Translations under genes and position numbers: made by a program | Notes under the pieces: model-generated | What the model was told of the DNA's origin: nothing | What the model saw: the letters and a program-made list of their open reading frames with translations, nothing else | Database searches by the model: none | Shown: one piece after another, positions 22,912-36,090 of the stretch | Numbering within the stretch: the stretch's first letter is position 1 | Layout of the letters: each line of letters starts with the position of its first letter | NCBI GenBank assembly: GCA_025093985.1 | Contig: JACAAK010000004.1 | Location: 1,984,001 to 2,048,000, forward strand | DNA from: Calvatia gigantea | Lineage: Eukaryota > Basidiomycota > Agaricomycetes > Agaricales > Lycoperdaceae | Reading direction: 5' to 3' | DNA: 64,000 bases

Positions 22912-25900
22912 ATGGTGCAGAGTTATTTGAGGCATGGGCCTACGCAGGTACAGAAAATAGTCTCTCATTCGGGCCTTCATTTGCTGAGCGACATTCCAGG
23001 CTTTCGGGCTAGTCTGTAGTTCGTCTTCAAACTCGGTCTTCGACGGGAAATTGGCGTATGTCCCTGCCTTAGAAGACGTACTGGTATGGGACGTCAAGAA
23101 GGGCAAAATGGTAAGAGAGGTTGCTCGTTCAACGAACCCCGCCTGAATGCCTCTAGCTTGCTATGTGGCACGAAACCGGTCATCGCGCAGAAGTAACTTG
23201 TATCCAACGTTCCCCACAATCAAATATCTTCGCAGTCGGCTACGCTGACGGTTCAATACGATTATGGAACGCATCTTCTGAATCTGTAGCAACCACATTC
23301 AACGGTCATAAAACCGCTGTTACTGCACTTGCTTTTGATGAACGGGGAACCCGTCTTGCATCCGGCTCGCAAGATACCGACCTTATTGTGTGGGACGTCG
23401 TTGGGGAGACTGGTTTATACAGGTAGGTGACTCAATGCATTCTCCGTTCATGATGCTAACATTTCCAAGATTACGAGGCCATCGTGATCAAGTTACTAAC
23501 ATTCGTTTTTTCCCCTCTACAAATGATCTTCCATCGACTTCTACTGCTATTGCTCCTGGTTACTTGTTGACATCAGGAAAGGACACGTTTGTCAAGTTCT
23601 GGGATCTTTCAACGCAACATTGTGCTCAGACTATTGTGGCACACCGATCTGAGGTGTGGTCGCTAGACGTCAACCAAGAACGGGATCTATTTTTCACCGG
23701 AAGTGGCGAGGGAGAGGTGAAGGCATGGAGGGTTGATTTAGAGACCCTTGCTGCAGGTCTCAAAGAAACAGAAACTGGAGAAGTACATGCCTTCACGGGA
23801 AGCACATGCCATTTCTGATTTGAAACTTTCTAGGTCGCAAAATTCATACACCCTATTGCCACTCTCCCCCTCGCATCTCGACACCGCGTCACACAGATTT
23901 CTTTCCACCTCACGCAACCTTATATCGCCATCCAGTCTCACGACCGGTCAGTTGAAGTTTTTCGGATACGAACAGAGGAAGAAATTCGCAAGAAGCAAGC
24001 AAGGCGGAAAAAACGAGCACAAGAAAAGAAAAAGCAGGGGAAAGTAACGGATGAGAAGCAGGGAGATGATGATGCTGAGATCGCGTTAGTTGACATGTTC
24101 ACCCCGCACCTCATTGTCCGCACAAGTGGGAAGGTTAGATCTTTCGATTTCGGCGAAGATGAAAAGATCGCAAAGTCTGGGATCCACGTGAGTGAGTTTT
24201 TTCTGGATGGCAATGTTTACCCGATGAGATCCAGCTATTTGTGGCATTAAATACGAACGCCCTTGAGGTATACAACATACCGCCGCCCGTGAAGTCAAGA
24301 GAAGAACCGCCAGAAGCCACACGCTTATTTACCGTCGACTTACCAGGACACAGAACAGATGTACGCACGCTGTGTCTAAGCTCTGACGACCAGATACTCG
24401 CGTCCGCATCAAATGGCTCCCTCAAAATCTGGAATATGAAAACCACTTCGTGCATTCGCACTATGGACTGTGGGTATGCAGTTTGTAGCACTTTCCTGCC
24501 GGGCGACAAGCATGTGAGTTCGTGGATCCCCCTTTTTACTTGGTCACTCATTGCTACCATTGTGCCAGATTGCCCTGGGAACAAAAAACGGAGAAATCCT
24601 CATTTATGATATCGCATCTTCGACGTTGATTGAAACAATCAAAGCCCACGTGGCTACTGTATGGTCAATTCATATCCGACCAGATGAACGTAGCCTTGTC
24701 AGTGGTAGTGCCGACAAGGAAGTGAAGTTTTGGGACCTCGAGCCCAAGGAGGCCACTGGTGATATTGTGGGTCCCAGCCCTGACTTGCTAGCAGGAAACT
24801 GGAATCTCATACGACACAAACTAGGTTCAAAGGGGAAAAGTCGTCTCGTTGGTACACATACGGACACTTAAAATGGCGGATGAGGTGCTTTCTGTGCGGT
24901 ACAGTCCCAACGGAAAGCTTCTTGTGGTGGCCCTGTTGGACTCCACCGTGAAGGTGTTCTACCAGGACACCCTTAAGTTTTTCCTGTCATTGTATGGCCA
25001 CAAGGTATATTTTATCCACCCAACTTTAAGTCAACTACCTGACATGTCCCACCTAGCTTCCCGTCTTAGCCATGGACATCTCACACGACTCTAAACTTAT
25101 TGTCACCTGTTCCGCTGACAAGAATGTCAAAATCTGGGGTTTGGACTTTGGCGACTGCCACAAATCGATATTCGCCCATGAAGAAAGCGTGATGCAAGTT
25201 GCATTTGAGCACAACTCACATTACTTCTGGACAGTGGGCAAAGACAAGATGTTGAAGTACTGGGATGGCGATAAGGTATAAATGTCCCCTGATCATTTTT
25301 ACTTGTCCGCATTCTTATTTGCGGGATCCAGTTTGAAGGTATTCAGAAGCTTGACGGACACCACGGAGAAATTTGGGCTCTGGCAGTCAGCCATCATGGC
25401 AACTTTGTTGTGACTGGTTCGCAAGACAAGTCGATCCGAGTTTATGAGAAGCTAGACGAGCCAGTGAGCACATCCGTCCAACATCCGTCATACAGTTTAA
25501 CATTGTGCATAGTTATTCTTGGAAGAAGAACACGAGCGTGAACTTGAACAACTCTACGAAAGTGGTGTTGCAGATGTCATGAACCGCGGGAACGCACCCA
25601 TAGCTAACGGCGCCGAAGACGGTTTCGGTCCTCAAACCACCCAAGCAGAAGCTACGGCTGTCTCTAAGCAGACCACCGAGACCCTCATGGCTGGAGAGCG
25701 TATCATGGAAGCACTAGACCTCGCCGATAAAGAACGTGATACATTCCACCAGCATGAGGAAGCGATGGCTAAGTTACCGGAAGACGATCCTATGAGGCTG
25801 CAACCACCAGCAAGGAACCCTATCCTCGCCGCATATGATTTAGAGCCGGAAGCCTATGTTTTGCGCATTGTTGAAAAGGTGCCAAGTGCGGCTCTTCATG

Positions 25901-26328
25901 ATGCACTGCTCGTTCTTCCGTTCGGACAGGTTGTATCCTTGATTTATTATCTCACTGCCTGGGCACAGAAGGTACGATCACCATCACAAGTCAATGATAC
26001 AACTAAAGCCGACCGGTATAACCAGGGCTGGAACATACCTCTCGTGTCCCGAGTTATGTGCTTTCTTTTGAAAGTACACCACCATCAGATCGTGGCAAAT
26101 CGCATCATGAGGACAACTCTAATACCTTTGCGGAAACATCTCCGAGCAGCACTTCAGTGTCAGAAAGACATGATAGGATACAACCTTGCCGCTTTGCAGT
26201 ATATGAAACGTAGGAACGATGCCGAACGAACAGCTCAATTTTACGAAGAGGAGGGCTGGGACGAGGAGAAAGTGCGCACACGTGTTGCAGAGGGAAAAAA
26301 ACGGAAGAGAGTCACTCTCAAGGCATGA
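22912..26328 (+). CDS. UTP12: SSU processome WD-repeat protein Utp12 (Dip2/WDR3)
   Basis: This is a subunit of the UtpB complex for 18S rRNA processing in the nucleolus. It starts [12 protein letters not shown] at 22912, as in the family, and joins to [20 protein letters not shown] and VWDVKKGKM. Tandem WD40 repeats run through two propellers, for example [93 protein letters not shown] and [20 protein letters not shown]. The C-terminal Utp12 domain includes [20 protein letters not shown] and [20 protein letters not shown]. The end is VTLKA, stop 26326-26328. About ten introns. Confidence 0.93.
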
Positions 26329-26773
26329 TCTGCGTTTGCGACAGAGTGGTACATAAGCTTATGACGTTCATACCTGTATGCATTGTTGATGTTGAATGAA
26401 GGACCTATAACCTTCCGTTTTAAAGGTCTGTAGCCGGCTTCGTGTAGATACTAGGTAATTCGCTTCTATGTATAACCCCAACGTTCCGGAAAAACTGACC
26501 CTGAAGCTTTGAAATCGGAGATCGCCCGGAGGAGCCCGTGACAAAATTAAATCATTGAGACTCCGAAAGCCCGAACGGCCTTGTCAGCGTTCCCGGTGTC
26601 TTGTCGGCCTTTGCCCTTGTCGTCTTTGTTCATCTTATCATCTTCTTCATAAATAAATAATTCTCCTCCCTTCCTCTTACCCACCCACACCCACTTCTAA
26701 TTTCAAAGCCAGACTTACGCTACGGCCGTTGGTGGCTGTTCAGAGTGACTATCTACCAGGCAGCGCTTGACCC
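26329..26773. promoter_or_regulatory. Promoter region of the Zn2Cys6 factor
   Basis: This 445-base stretch contains an A/T block CATAAATAAATAATT (26648-26662) followed by a C/T-rich tract (26663-26700), the layout of a fungal core promoter. The ATG follows at 26774. The first part should hold UTP12 3-prime UTR. Confidence 0.45.
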
Positions 26774-29700
26774 ATGCCTGTCGATTCCCCACAAAGTATC
26801 CATTCCCGGCGTTCTTCACGCAAGTTATTCAATGAAGACGAAACTGACGTCCGTCGGGCACGCGGTGAAGTGAGCTCTTGTATGGTACTCTCTTCGTCGT
26901 GACTTGAATACTTAATAGCGCGATTTAGATCTCCTGCGCAGAGTGTAGAAGGTGACCATCAATCTTTAGCCCTTCAACCTGCGCTGATCCATATACCCAG
27001 ACTAAAGCTCAAATGCGACAGGAAATTGCCTTGCAGCTCTTGTGGTGAGTACATTCATTGGTATTGCAGGTAGGGAAGATGACATCATGACATCATATGT
27101 TAGTGCGAAGAGGTTGCCCTTCTATCTGCCCTAATGGAAGCCTTTCCACAGGACAGGGCACAAGGTGAGATCCGTCTGTGCACTAGGGTCATGGGATGAC
27201 AAACAACCGCAGATTCGTACTCGCCGACACAGCGCAGCTCCATGGGAAAGTAGCACAAATGGGCCAGCGAATACGACAACTAGAGGATGCGCTAGCAATC
27301 TTCCAAGCTGGAGTTTCGAACGAGCCGCACCCACTACTTCGGGATGATTTACTCGCAATCAAATTTGGCCCCGAGAAGCGTTGTGTGCCCGAAACGGTGA
27401 ACATTACCCCACAGGCTACCACGGAATCGATTGACGCCCTTGGAACCATGACCATTGGCGACCAGGTAGGAGATGGGGGCAAGTATTTTGGCCCATCCGC
27501 AGGATCCGAGGTAAACTCCACCTACTCGCCCGCCAGCTGTTGTGTGCTTATACTATCGTAGACACTGTTTTTAGTGAGTCGATCTCAGCCGAACAGCCCT
27601 CACCAGTGTCTGAAAGAAATAGGCAGGGGCTGAATATGAGACCCATTTCCACGAAGAGGAAGAAGGTTCAATTGTTTCAGCAGAAATCACTCGACTTTCA
27701 GCATCCTTTCCTTTCGGCGCTGACGCTAATCACAGTGAGGCGCTTAATCTCTTGTTCTCCTATCTTCCGGAACAACCCCGGGCATGGGCGCTTTGTGAAA
27801 CCTATCTAGAACAGGCAGCGTGGGCCTTTCGCCCCCTCAAGCGGGATGAAATAATTAACGACATCTTGGCTCCAACGTACAGAGCCCTCAAGGCGAAACG
27901 AGCCGAGGGAGATTCAGAAATCCACACCGTGTCACCTCATAAACTCGCTGTGCTATATCTAATTTTTGCGCTGGGTGCACTCGTCGACCTGACGATCGAA
28001 CCCTGTTAGCCTTTACTTCACCGATGTGTCTCCTTCATGGCTGACTACCACTGCCATAGACAGCAAGGAGGCCGAGATGTACTACCATTTGAGTCGGGCA
28101 TGTATCGCGTTGCGCTCGGTATTTGATTCTCCAGAGCTTGCAACAGTCCAAGCAGTTCTCCTCATGGCATCATATCATGGAATGTCAAGAAAACGATTCA
28201 CCATGGACAGCCAAGTAAGGTACTCTCTCGCCATGTTCCGCCTCCCAAAACACTCATACTGTAGGACTTCAGTGGGCACACATTTCTCTCGCAGCCAAAT
28301 TAGCACAGAGCGTACGCCACCACCTCCTCTTTCGTTCCTCACTTACTCACCGGTATTCTCTCTTTTAGCTTGGATTGCGTATGTCACCCCGCCAAGCGTA
28401 TAGCCAGGAAGCTCAAAGGGAAATTTCGATAGATCGTGACAGTGCAAGGTGGAACATGGATTCAAAAACGGTTCAAAGGAGACGCTACTTGTTCTGGGAG
28501 ATGACCTCTGCGGAGTTCTTCATTGTTTGTCAGGCAGTTCCCGCCATGATCAAATTCTAATATTCCCTTCAGTCCATGGCACTAGGCCGCCCCCCCAGCA
28601 TTCGACTCTCCTACGTTGACTGTGAACTACCTGAAGATGATGAGGCAACCTTGGATGAAAACGGGAATACCTTAGTAGGATGTGAGTCCATCCTTCTCTT
28701 TAGTACTGCTATTGCTTACCGACTCGATACAGATTATCGCTGGAAGTATGAATTCTGCAAAGATATCATATCATCTGTTCTGGAGCAAACATTGACCGCT
28801 GAGGCCCCTCAGTATGGAACGATTCTCGAGCTTGATCGCAAAGTTCGCGAAAAAAGGTTGCCGCCACACTTGAATGTATTTATGAGTCCTGAAGAAGAAC
28901 GCTTCACTCCATCCGTATACATGCGGGGTTGTATTCTTGGGCAGTTCCGGTCCGTCAGTAAGCGTCTCACGCACTTCTACTTGCATGCCTTTTTCTCAGG
29001 AAGCTATCGAAGCATTATTGTATATCCATAGGAGTTGGTTTGCCCAGGCAATGCTGGATCATCCTGTGAATCCTCTCAGGAGCCCATACGCGCCCTCGTT
29101 CCTGGCAGCATATCGATGTGCTTCAGGCGTTATTAAAAGTAGCTTGAATCATTTCGATCGTTTCCCTGAATTATGCTGCAGGTGGTGGGGTATCTGGACA
29201 CACCGTTCGTACTCTTTCTGTTATATCAAATTCTTAGTCCTGACCTTCCCCGTTAGTTTTCTCCGCAGCGGTGCGCTCGTATCGTTAACATTGGACTGAC
29301 ACTGGGATTGAATTCAACTAATAGATTATTGTCGGTTCCATTGTGACCCGTTCTCCGTCGTCAAGCATGGCACCTAGTGCATTCATTGAGCTTGGGCTGG
29401 CCTGCGATCTGTTTGAAAAAGGTGCAACCCACTCCCGACGCGTAAGAAGCGGATCAGTAAGCATTCCCCTTGGTTGGTGTCTCGTTGAGTTGGTTTACGA
29501 CTGTACCTAGGCGATACTCCAAAAATTGCGACAAAAAGCATTTCAGGTGTACTCCCAATTTCGGAGTGGTAACACTATCAACACTTTGACTCTGAATAAA
29601 CCTGATTACGAAGACGACGAGCTCGCACTTTTTGGAGGTCAAACGCGTGTCCTAGTAACTCGCCTCTTGTCTGTTAACAGCAAAAAGAGACACACTACAT

Positions 29701-30395
29701 CCTCGCCCACCGCATCGACAAGTTCGGGATCGAGCGTATCAAGCCCTGCCACTCACTACGAAAGTACCTTTGGATCGACCACTCCAATGGATGGAAGTTT
29801 GCCCGACGTGCACCCGTCACTAGTTGAATACCTCTCCGCATTCCCACCCCCTGTGTCTAATCCTGCCCCGCTGCCGGTGAGTTATCGACATGTGTACCAG
29901 AGACTCCCCGACCCTTAACACTCCCAGATACAGAATGTGGATACCATATTCGCGGGCCAACCCACTTCACTTCAAGAGGATAGCGAAAGCTCCCTTTTGA
30001 ACTCTTGGTCAAATTGGCAACAGCCTCCGCCGCCTGCCATTCGCCAAGGAGTTGTTTCTGCTCCCGGCAGCTATCAACAAGCAACAACCGAATTCTCTTT
30101 CACGCCAATGTCCTTCCCTCCCACCCAAGGACCACAGTCATCTGTGGTCAACACTCTAGGGACAGATACGAATTTGGATTCGCCTGAAAATACTCAACTA
30201 ATGGATATGGGGATGATGGTTTCTGGAGAGTCTGGTATGGATGAACAATGGATTTCGTTCATGCATGGGTCAGGTTTGATGGAATTGAATACCTATCCCC
30301 CAACAAGTCGGCCCGATACCTCTGATATTGTGGACGCAACTCCACCGGGAAAGGCACACCTCAGACCGCGCTTCGGTGAGACAACCAACACCTGA
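26774..30395 (+). CDS. Zn2Cys6 fungal transcription factor
   Basis: This is a nuclear binuclear-zinc-cluster regulator. It starts MPVDSPQSIHSRRSSRKLFN at 26774. Spliced exons give ISCAECRRLKLKCDRKLPCS and SCVRRGCPSICPNGS: six Cys in CX2CX6CX5CX2CX8C order, split by two introns. A linker and coiled-coil dimerisation segment follow (KVAQMGQRIRQLEDALAIF). The central fungal-specific domain is visible as SYLPEQPRAWALCETYLEQA, MYYHLSRACIALRSV, then MALGRPPSIRLSYVDCELPE, which is diagnostic. The C-terminus is Pro/Gln/Ser-rich and ends at 30395. Roughly ten introns. Target genes cannot be read from sequence; the PLP enzyme next door is a possible but unsupported partner. Confidence 0.88.
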
Positions 30396-31040
30396 CATGT
30401 TTTGTACTGTATGTTGCATTAATTGTATTCCTTGTAATCCTGGAGGCGCGGTGTTTATGAAAATGCACACTTCCTACTAGAGATTCAACATCTTATAACA
30501 AAGCAAACTGAAACCACTTGCAAATAATAGTTCGTTTGCGACAGACGACGACGCCTCCCAGCTCGAGTCACATTGCTAATGCTTGCTATGAACATTGGGT
30601 GGAAGATACGTTTTGACAAGGTTCTTCTGGAGTTGGCACACAATAAAACGCAATGCCATGCTTGCTAGACTTGAGAAACCAGAACAACCGAGCGGATGCT
30701 AAGACATATGCATTTCAGATGAGTTTGTTGTCGCACTCATCGCCACCGACGCATAAAAGGCGGCCAGTATCAATTGGTGACTCGGTTAGGCGACTGGCCA
30801 TCAGGATCAACCGGATTTCCGTCTCTGAGTCATGACCATATGGACCTCCGACAGTCATGTTCATTGTCCCTTCAGGGGCTCCTTGATCTTTTTCGAAATT
30901 CCTCGTGGTACAAACAGTGTGGGCTTTCTGTGACTCATACCTTATAAACCTGGACGCCGGCCTGTGAGCATCATATTCCTCCCCTCTATCGGAAGGGATT
31001 ATAGTTGCGTTTCCCTACTTCCGGCACATATCGGCTTCAA
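30396..31040. other. Intergenic, promoter of the PLP enzyme gene
   Basis: 645 bases without a supported gene. They include a TATA-like element at 30943-30948. Confidence 0.45.
30943..30948 (+). promoter_or_regulatory. TATA-like box before the PLP enzyme gene
   Basis: TATAAA within CTTATAAACC, 93-98 bases before the ATG at 31041. The spacing suits a fungal TATA box. Confidence 0.45.
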
Positions 31041-32965
31041 ATGGCGTCGAAGAAAGGCGAAAAGCTAAGCGGAACAGATCTCATTCACGGGGATCATGAA
31101 GTCCATTATTCTAAGGGTGCGGGTGCACCTGTAGCTGCTCCAATTTCTGTGTCAACCAGTGAGTTTCTTGCCTATCTTGTTTTCTGTCGGATTCGAAGTG
31201 CTATTTCCGTAAGAACAGAGTGACTGACGTTGATTCGTGCAGCTTTTAGAAGTCCCCGACCAGGTCTCAAGCCCTATAGTCAAGATGACCACAGAAACCC
31301 GGAGAGACACGTATACTCTCGGTACTCCCAGGATGCTTCCAGTCGTGCGGAACATGTACTGAGCAAGATAACGGTACGATTTATCACCCAAGTTTGGAGG
31401 AATGCCTAAAAGCTTGAATTGTATAGGGCGGTTATGCACTGACGTATGCGTCGGGTTTGAGCGCTGTCTTTTCCGTGAGTGTGACCATTCCAGGTTTACG
31501 AGGATTTCAAGGCCAATTAACTTGATCAATGTTTAAAGGCCTGGGTTCACTACCATCCCAAGCGGATCGCCATTCGTGAAGGCTATCATGGCTGCTATGC
31601 AGGCATCGCAATATACAGAAAGATGCGGCCTGAGGTTGAAATCATTGACCTAGATGCTGATTACGAGCCGGGTGATCTCTGCTGGCTTGAGACGCCACTC
31701 AATCCCTATGGCGAAGCGAGGTTAGTCTCTTGTGCCACTGAATGTCTATCTTGGACTTATTAGATCTGGGCTTTTTATGAAATCAGGGACATCCAATATT
31801 ATGCTGATAAGGTATATAAACATTCTCATATATTGTTTACGTTAGCGTTGAAGGTGCATGATTGCGTAGATCCACAAAGTTGGTGGAAAACTGCTCATTG
31901 ATTCCACATTTGGACCCCCTCCGCTTCAGGATCCATTCCAATTTGGTGCGGATTGGTGTGTCTAGTTCATTTCGTGATATACGCATTTAACTGACGATTT
32001 AATTCAAACATGATTTAGTATTATGTACTCTGGTGCGTTGTGTTAAATGTGTGAGAGAACGTTCACTGAGACGAGCGATCACAGGTACTAAATACTTCGG
32101 TGGTCATTCAGATCTACTTTGCGGTGTGCTCGTCGTTAAAACTGCCGAGGAATGGAAAGAGGTGAAGTTCCTCGCCGGGTTGAGATTCACTGGTAGCTCA
32201 TGCAGACGGCACGCCCCAGCTGCACCACAACCGAACATACATGGGTTGTCCAATGGGCTCCCTGGAATCATGGTTGCTCTTACGTTCACTCAAAACACTC
32301 CACTTACGTGTCCCACGTCAATCCGAAAACGCCACCGCTCTCGCCGGATGGTTGCAATCTGTGTCAAGGACTCCTAAGGACCAGGTTTTCGAAGGCATTC
32401 CTGGCGGGATCATAACCAGAGTCTGGCACTCTTCTCTTCAGGGGACTGATGCACGTGGTTTCAATCCACGAAACCAAATGCCTGGCGGCTTCAATCCAAC
32501 ATTTTCTATTCAGGCTAGTGGCATTATCACACGATTAAACAAGAGCAGATATTCATTCACAGTCACATAGCTCGCGACCATTGAATTGGCCGCACGGCTC
32601 CCTCAGTCGCTCAAATACTTCGTGGTCAGTAGCCTATAACAGTAATCCGGGCTTGTTCGGTGACGATCCATTTACAGCCCGCGACGAGTCTTGGTGGAGT
32701 CGAGTCACTTGTGGAGCACAGGTTGGGCAGTGACCCAGGAGCAAACCCAAAGACCGTACGTTTGAGTATTGGCGTTGAAGAATTGGAGGTTGGTTGTCTT
32801 TCTATGAACGACCGCAGTGTTGATGGTTTGACGTCCCCTCACCCAGGACTTAAAGGCAGACCTACGCCAAGCATTGCAGAAGCTGGGAGGAGTGAGCTGC
32901 TATCTTGTTTCAAGCCTCCTGTTTTGGTTAGCTCAAACAATCCCCAGGTTCAGGCAAAACTGTAG
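31041..32965 (+). CDS. Cys/Met-metabolism PLP-dependent enzyme (cystathionine gamma-synthase-like)
   Basis: This fold-type I PLP lyase or transferase of trans-sulfuration starts MASKKGEKLSGTDLIHGDHE at 31041. Spliced exons show YSRYSQDASSRAEHVLSKIT, GGYALTYASGLSAVFSAWVH, EIIDLDADYEPGDLCWLETP-LNPYGE, KVGGKLLIDSTFGPPPLQDP and the PLP-lysine site CIMYSGTKYFGGHSDLLCGV. Later exons give MGSLESWLLLRSLKTLHLRV and ESLVEHRLGSDPGANPKTVR-LSIGVEE, typical of the family. It most resembles the fungal YHR112C-type group. The last intron (32892-32947) gives the C-terminus GGVQAKL; AKL is a peroxisomal targeting type 1 signal. The substrate is not decidable from sequence. Confidence 0.85.
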
Positions 32966-33141
32966 ACCTATGAAATCTCAGGATATACTTTGAACAAAAG
33001 GATCGGGCATGTTTTGCCAAATAGTTGCAAGGTAAAATTAGGAGGAAAAAGGGCAGTTCGGATGGGCTATGCGCATGTACTAACATTTGTGGAAATGATA
33101 AGTGTCTCGGTGTCTTTTAGCATTGCGTTGTGCCTTATTGC

Positions 33142-34613
33142 CTATCCAAGTTTGAGATCCCGATAGTGGAAAAAGCTCGCCTTGTCTTCCCAACCCATTC
33201 CCGTCCTTTTCAATCTACCAATCTGAGAAATGAGGTTTGCGCTTGCTTCTGCCAGCTGGTCTTCTCCAGGAGCGCCTTTGACATGGTCACTTGCGATGAA
33301 AATCTGGGAGCTCGGAGATTCAGAAGGTGGCAAGAGACGAATGGAGACACCGGGAGGAATTAAGGACGCGGTAATTGTGAGGATGTGATAGATGGGATTG
33401 AGGAATGCAGGCCCGGGGCTGGCGATGGGACGAGTTAAGGTTGGAGTGTATAATGTTGGAGGGTCATATCTGTTTCCCGGGAAGTGAGAAGTTAGTGAAA
33501 AAGATAACACCATAACGGCTTACCTGACACACATAATAAAGACTTGATAGTCTTTTATTGGGATGTCCCGATTAAAGATATTCGCGAATCGGAGAAGTGC
33601 GCGTCCATTACTTGTCGTGCATTCAGGGAAAACGGCCACAGGTCTTCCAGAGGACTTGCGTATTTCCTCCAGAGAACAAACACGACCCTCATCCTTGAAG
33701 TAGGGTGGAAGACGACCAGTAAGACAAATGATCTGTAGGAGGGAGACTCGGCGAAACCCTTTGATAGGGACCAACGGGACAGTGGAGTGTTTCTCTGAAC
33801 TTTGAACATTTGCGGAGCCGGTTCCCGTAGCACGACCAGGTCTGTTTAAAACTGGTACGGACTTTCGCGTGCTTTTCTCAAATTGCGGGGGGTGTTCGGG
33901 TATAGGGAGGACGAAGACTGGGTTGCAGCTATTGTATGGGGGGTGAGGATGGTCTGTACAAGAGGCGCTTGGAATTGCGCACCGTATTGCGAGCCAGAGG
34001 ATTTCTATCCATGACGTCCAATTCGAGATGATAAGGTCTCCGGTGGAGGGGTTCCAGGGTTGTTCTATTTGAGCATTCCGACCTCTGGTATACTGTCAGG
34101 GTGTGCAGTTTGAACAGTGCTGAGATATTTGCGTACGTTCGCTTCCTCGTGACTTTCTCAACATGTATCCAGAATAGACCCAGGACCCAAAACGCAAGTT
34201 TCCCAAGAACAAAAGTAAAAAGATGGGTAGCTGCACGGTATAGCGGTGGTATCGGAGTCTACTGTAATGTCAAGACCTTCAGCACAAATATCCCAGTGAA
34301 ACGGTAGCGCACGAGAACCAGGCAGAGAACTTTGACTAAACCAAGGTAGAAGAGAACAATCACAGTGATAAGCGTCAAACGGACCGCGGCGAGAGCAAGC
34401 CCTAATAAGCGCGTGGTCAACTGGAGGGGGCCGGGTACGCTTGCTGGCGGTGCGGGAACCAGAAACGGCTTTTGCTGTTGAATTGTCGCGTTTTTGAAGT
34501 TGGTAATGTGGGACGAACCTGTATCCCAGTTCCTGGATCCTAGTCGGTATCAGAACAATCATGACCATTACTACAAGTAAGTGACTGACTCGATATGCGC
34601 TGAACTTTTCCAT
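33142..34613 (-). CDS. LOA1/Vps66-like lysophosphatidic acid acyltransferase
   Basis: This membrane acyltransferase probably acylates lysophospholipids at the ER or lipid droplets. It starts MEKFSAYR at 34613. After introns it reads QKPFLVPAPPASVPGPLQLT, then a hydrophobic helix LGLALAAVRLTLITVIVLFY and LVLVRYRFTGIFVL. The catalytic block I region is LIISNWTSWIEILWLA, in the position of the NHxxxxD motif. Block III is RPVAVFPECTTSNGRALLRF, a hallmark of the LOA1 group. The C-terminus is QIGRLKRTGMGWEDKASFFH ending at 33142. It is divergent from TVP38, with 186 bases between starts. Confidence 0.8.
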
Positions 34614-34799
34614 GGGTGCGCTGTGTCAAGGGGAGGTGCGGGAATCTATTTTTGGGAGCAGGATCGAAGCACCGCCACGGCGCAAATAAGCGGAACGGCC
34701 GCAAGTTCCGCAAGTGGACCGAGAGTTCGCCGGTGAAGATGGCTTCGAGGGGAATTCAGTTGGCCCTGCTTCCTCTCTCTCCACCAACCTTCCAACAAC

Positions 34800-36090
34800 A
34801 TGTCTGCGGTTCGTCCTAGGGACTTTCTTGCACTCATTAAACACCATCTCAAGTGGGTTTTGGGGCGGTATCGTAAACTTCATGTGTATGGCAAGGTCAG
34901 ACACAGTCTTACGATACTTGCTGTTTGCGTGACTCGCTCGTTATTGACGTCGAACTCGGTCAACAGCTTTTCATTTGGCTTGTCATCCTGTTCTACATTG
35001 CTCTAAGTATGTATACATGGCCGGGTAGAGCTGGGTGTTCACTGTGGCATTTCATTGATCCTGGGACTAGGCACCTTCATCATTATCGTCACACCTGCAC
35101 GTATAGCACAGTTTTCTTATGACAAGGCTAAAGAACTCTCGGAGACACATTATGGATGGCTAGCCCTTGGCCTTACGATAGGTGAGTAAAATAAAGCTGG
35201 GCTCCGATATCACAGCTCAACGAATGTTATAGCTTTGATATCATTTCCGCCACTTGTGGGTCACACTACGCTCACCACCCTATGTGGTTTTGCGTATGGC
35301 ATGAAGGGCTTCTTCATCTCCACCGCGGCCTCTGTCATAGGTTCTGCAGCCACGTTTGTTACTTTAAGATATCTCTTTAGTGAGAGGGTACGACAGTGGT
35401 CCGCACACAACGAGAAATGGCAGGCATTACAATCTGTCGTTGTAAGCTCATACATTCCCAATGTAACAACCTCGATTCCCCATGCTGACGAGCGTGATTA
35501 TGCAGAAAGCCAAAGGCTTACCACTAATTGTCCTCATCCGAGTATCTCCCTTCCCTCCTTGGGTCTACTCCAACTCGTTATTCGCCGTGAGTCAATCACC
35601 AACCGGTCCCATGGCGAGCAATAATAAGACGCTATCACAGTCGATCGAGGCCGTGTCTCTCTGGCAATTCGTGTTCGCAACGCTCTTTATTTTTCCCAAG
35701 CTCGCGTTGCATACTTTCATCGGTTCGCGAATGGCAGCACTCTCAGATGGTGACCAAAGGGGTCGAATGGATACCCGTAAGCTTTTCGTTACATGCGTCC
35801 CAGGTTTCAAGTCGACCTACCTTCCCCAGACACAAAAGTACTGAATGGTGTCCTTGTTGGAGGTGGCGTACTCATTGCCATATTCACAAGCTGGTAAGGC
35901 TTCAGGCAAATTGCCCACCTCCACGCGGCCCCTGCTCATGTTGTCATTTAGGTTAATTTATACACTCGTTCAAGGTCATATCCGAAAACTCCAAGGTTTC
36001 CCTCCCGAGGTCGACGAGCTCGCTGCGGAAGCCATCGAGGAGTATGACGAGGAGGCCCCGTTATTGGGTTCAGATACCAACCACTCATAG
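34800..36090 (+). CDS. TVP38: Tvp38/DedA (VTT-domain) Golgi membrane protein
   Basis: This multispanning Golgi membrane protein belongs to the VTT/SNARE-associated family, which includes scramblases. It starts MSAVRPRDFLALIKHHLKWV at 34800. Exons show helices around FHLLVIL-type text, then LGLTIALISFPPLVGHTTLT, GFAYGMKGFFISTAASVIGS and FVTLRYLF (the VTT core), followed by KGLPLIVLIRVSPFPPWVYS and LFIFPKLALHTFIGSRMAAL. A late helix GVLVGGGVLIAIFTSW leads to an acidic tail EEYDEEAPLLGSDTNHS, stop at 36088-36090. Around six introns. The Golgi location comes from the yeast family. Confidence 0.87.

Noticed and set aside
19523..26328. IMP4 and UTP12 in one region as a ribosome-assembly gene cluster
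   Set aside because: They are separated by an unrelated M18 peptidase on the other strand and each has its own promoter region. Both are universal genes, so proximity alone is weak.
29526..29918. Possible separate gene downstream of the Zn2Cys6 factor core
   Set aside because: The frame and composition continue the C-terminal region of the same transcription factor, with a short intron between, so I merged it.
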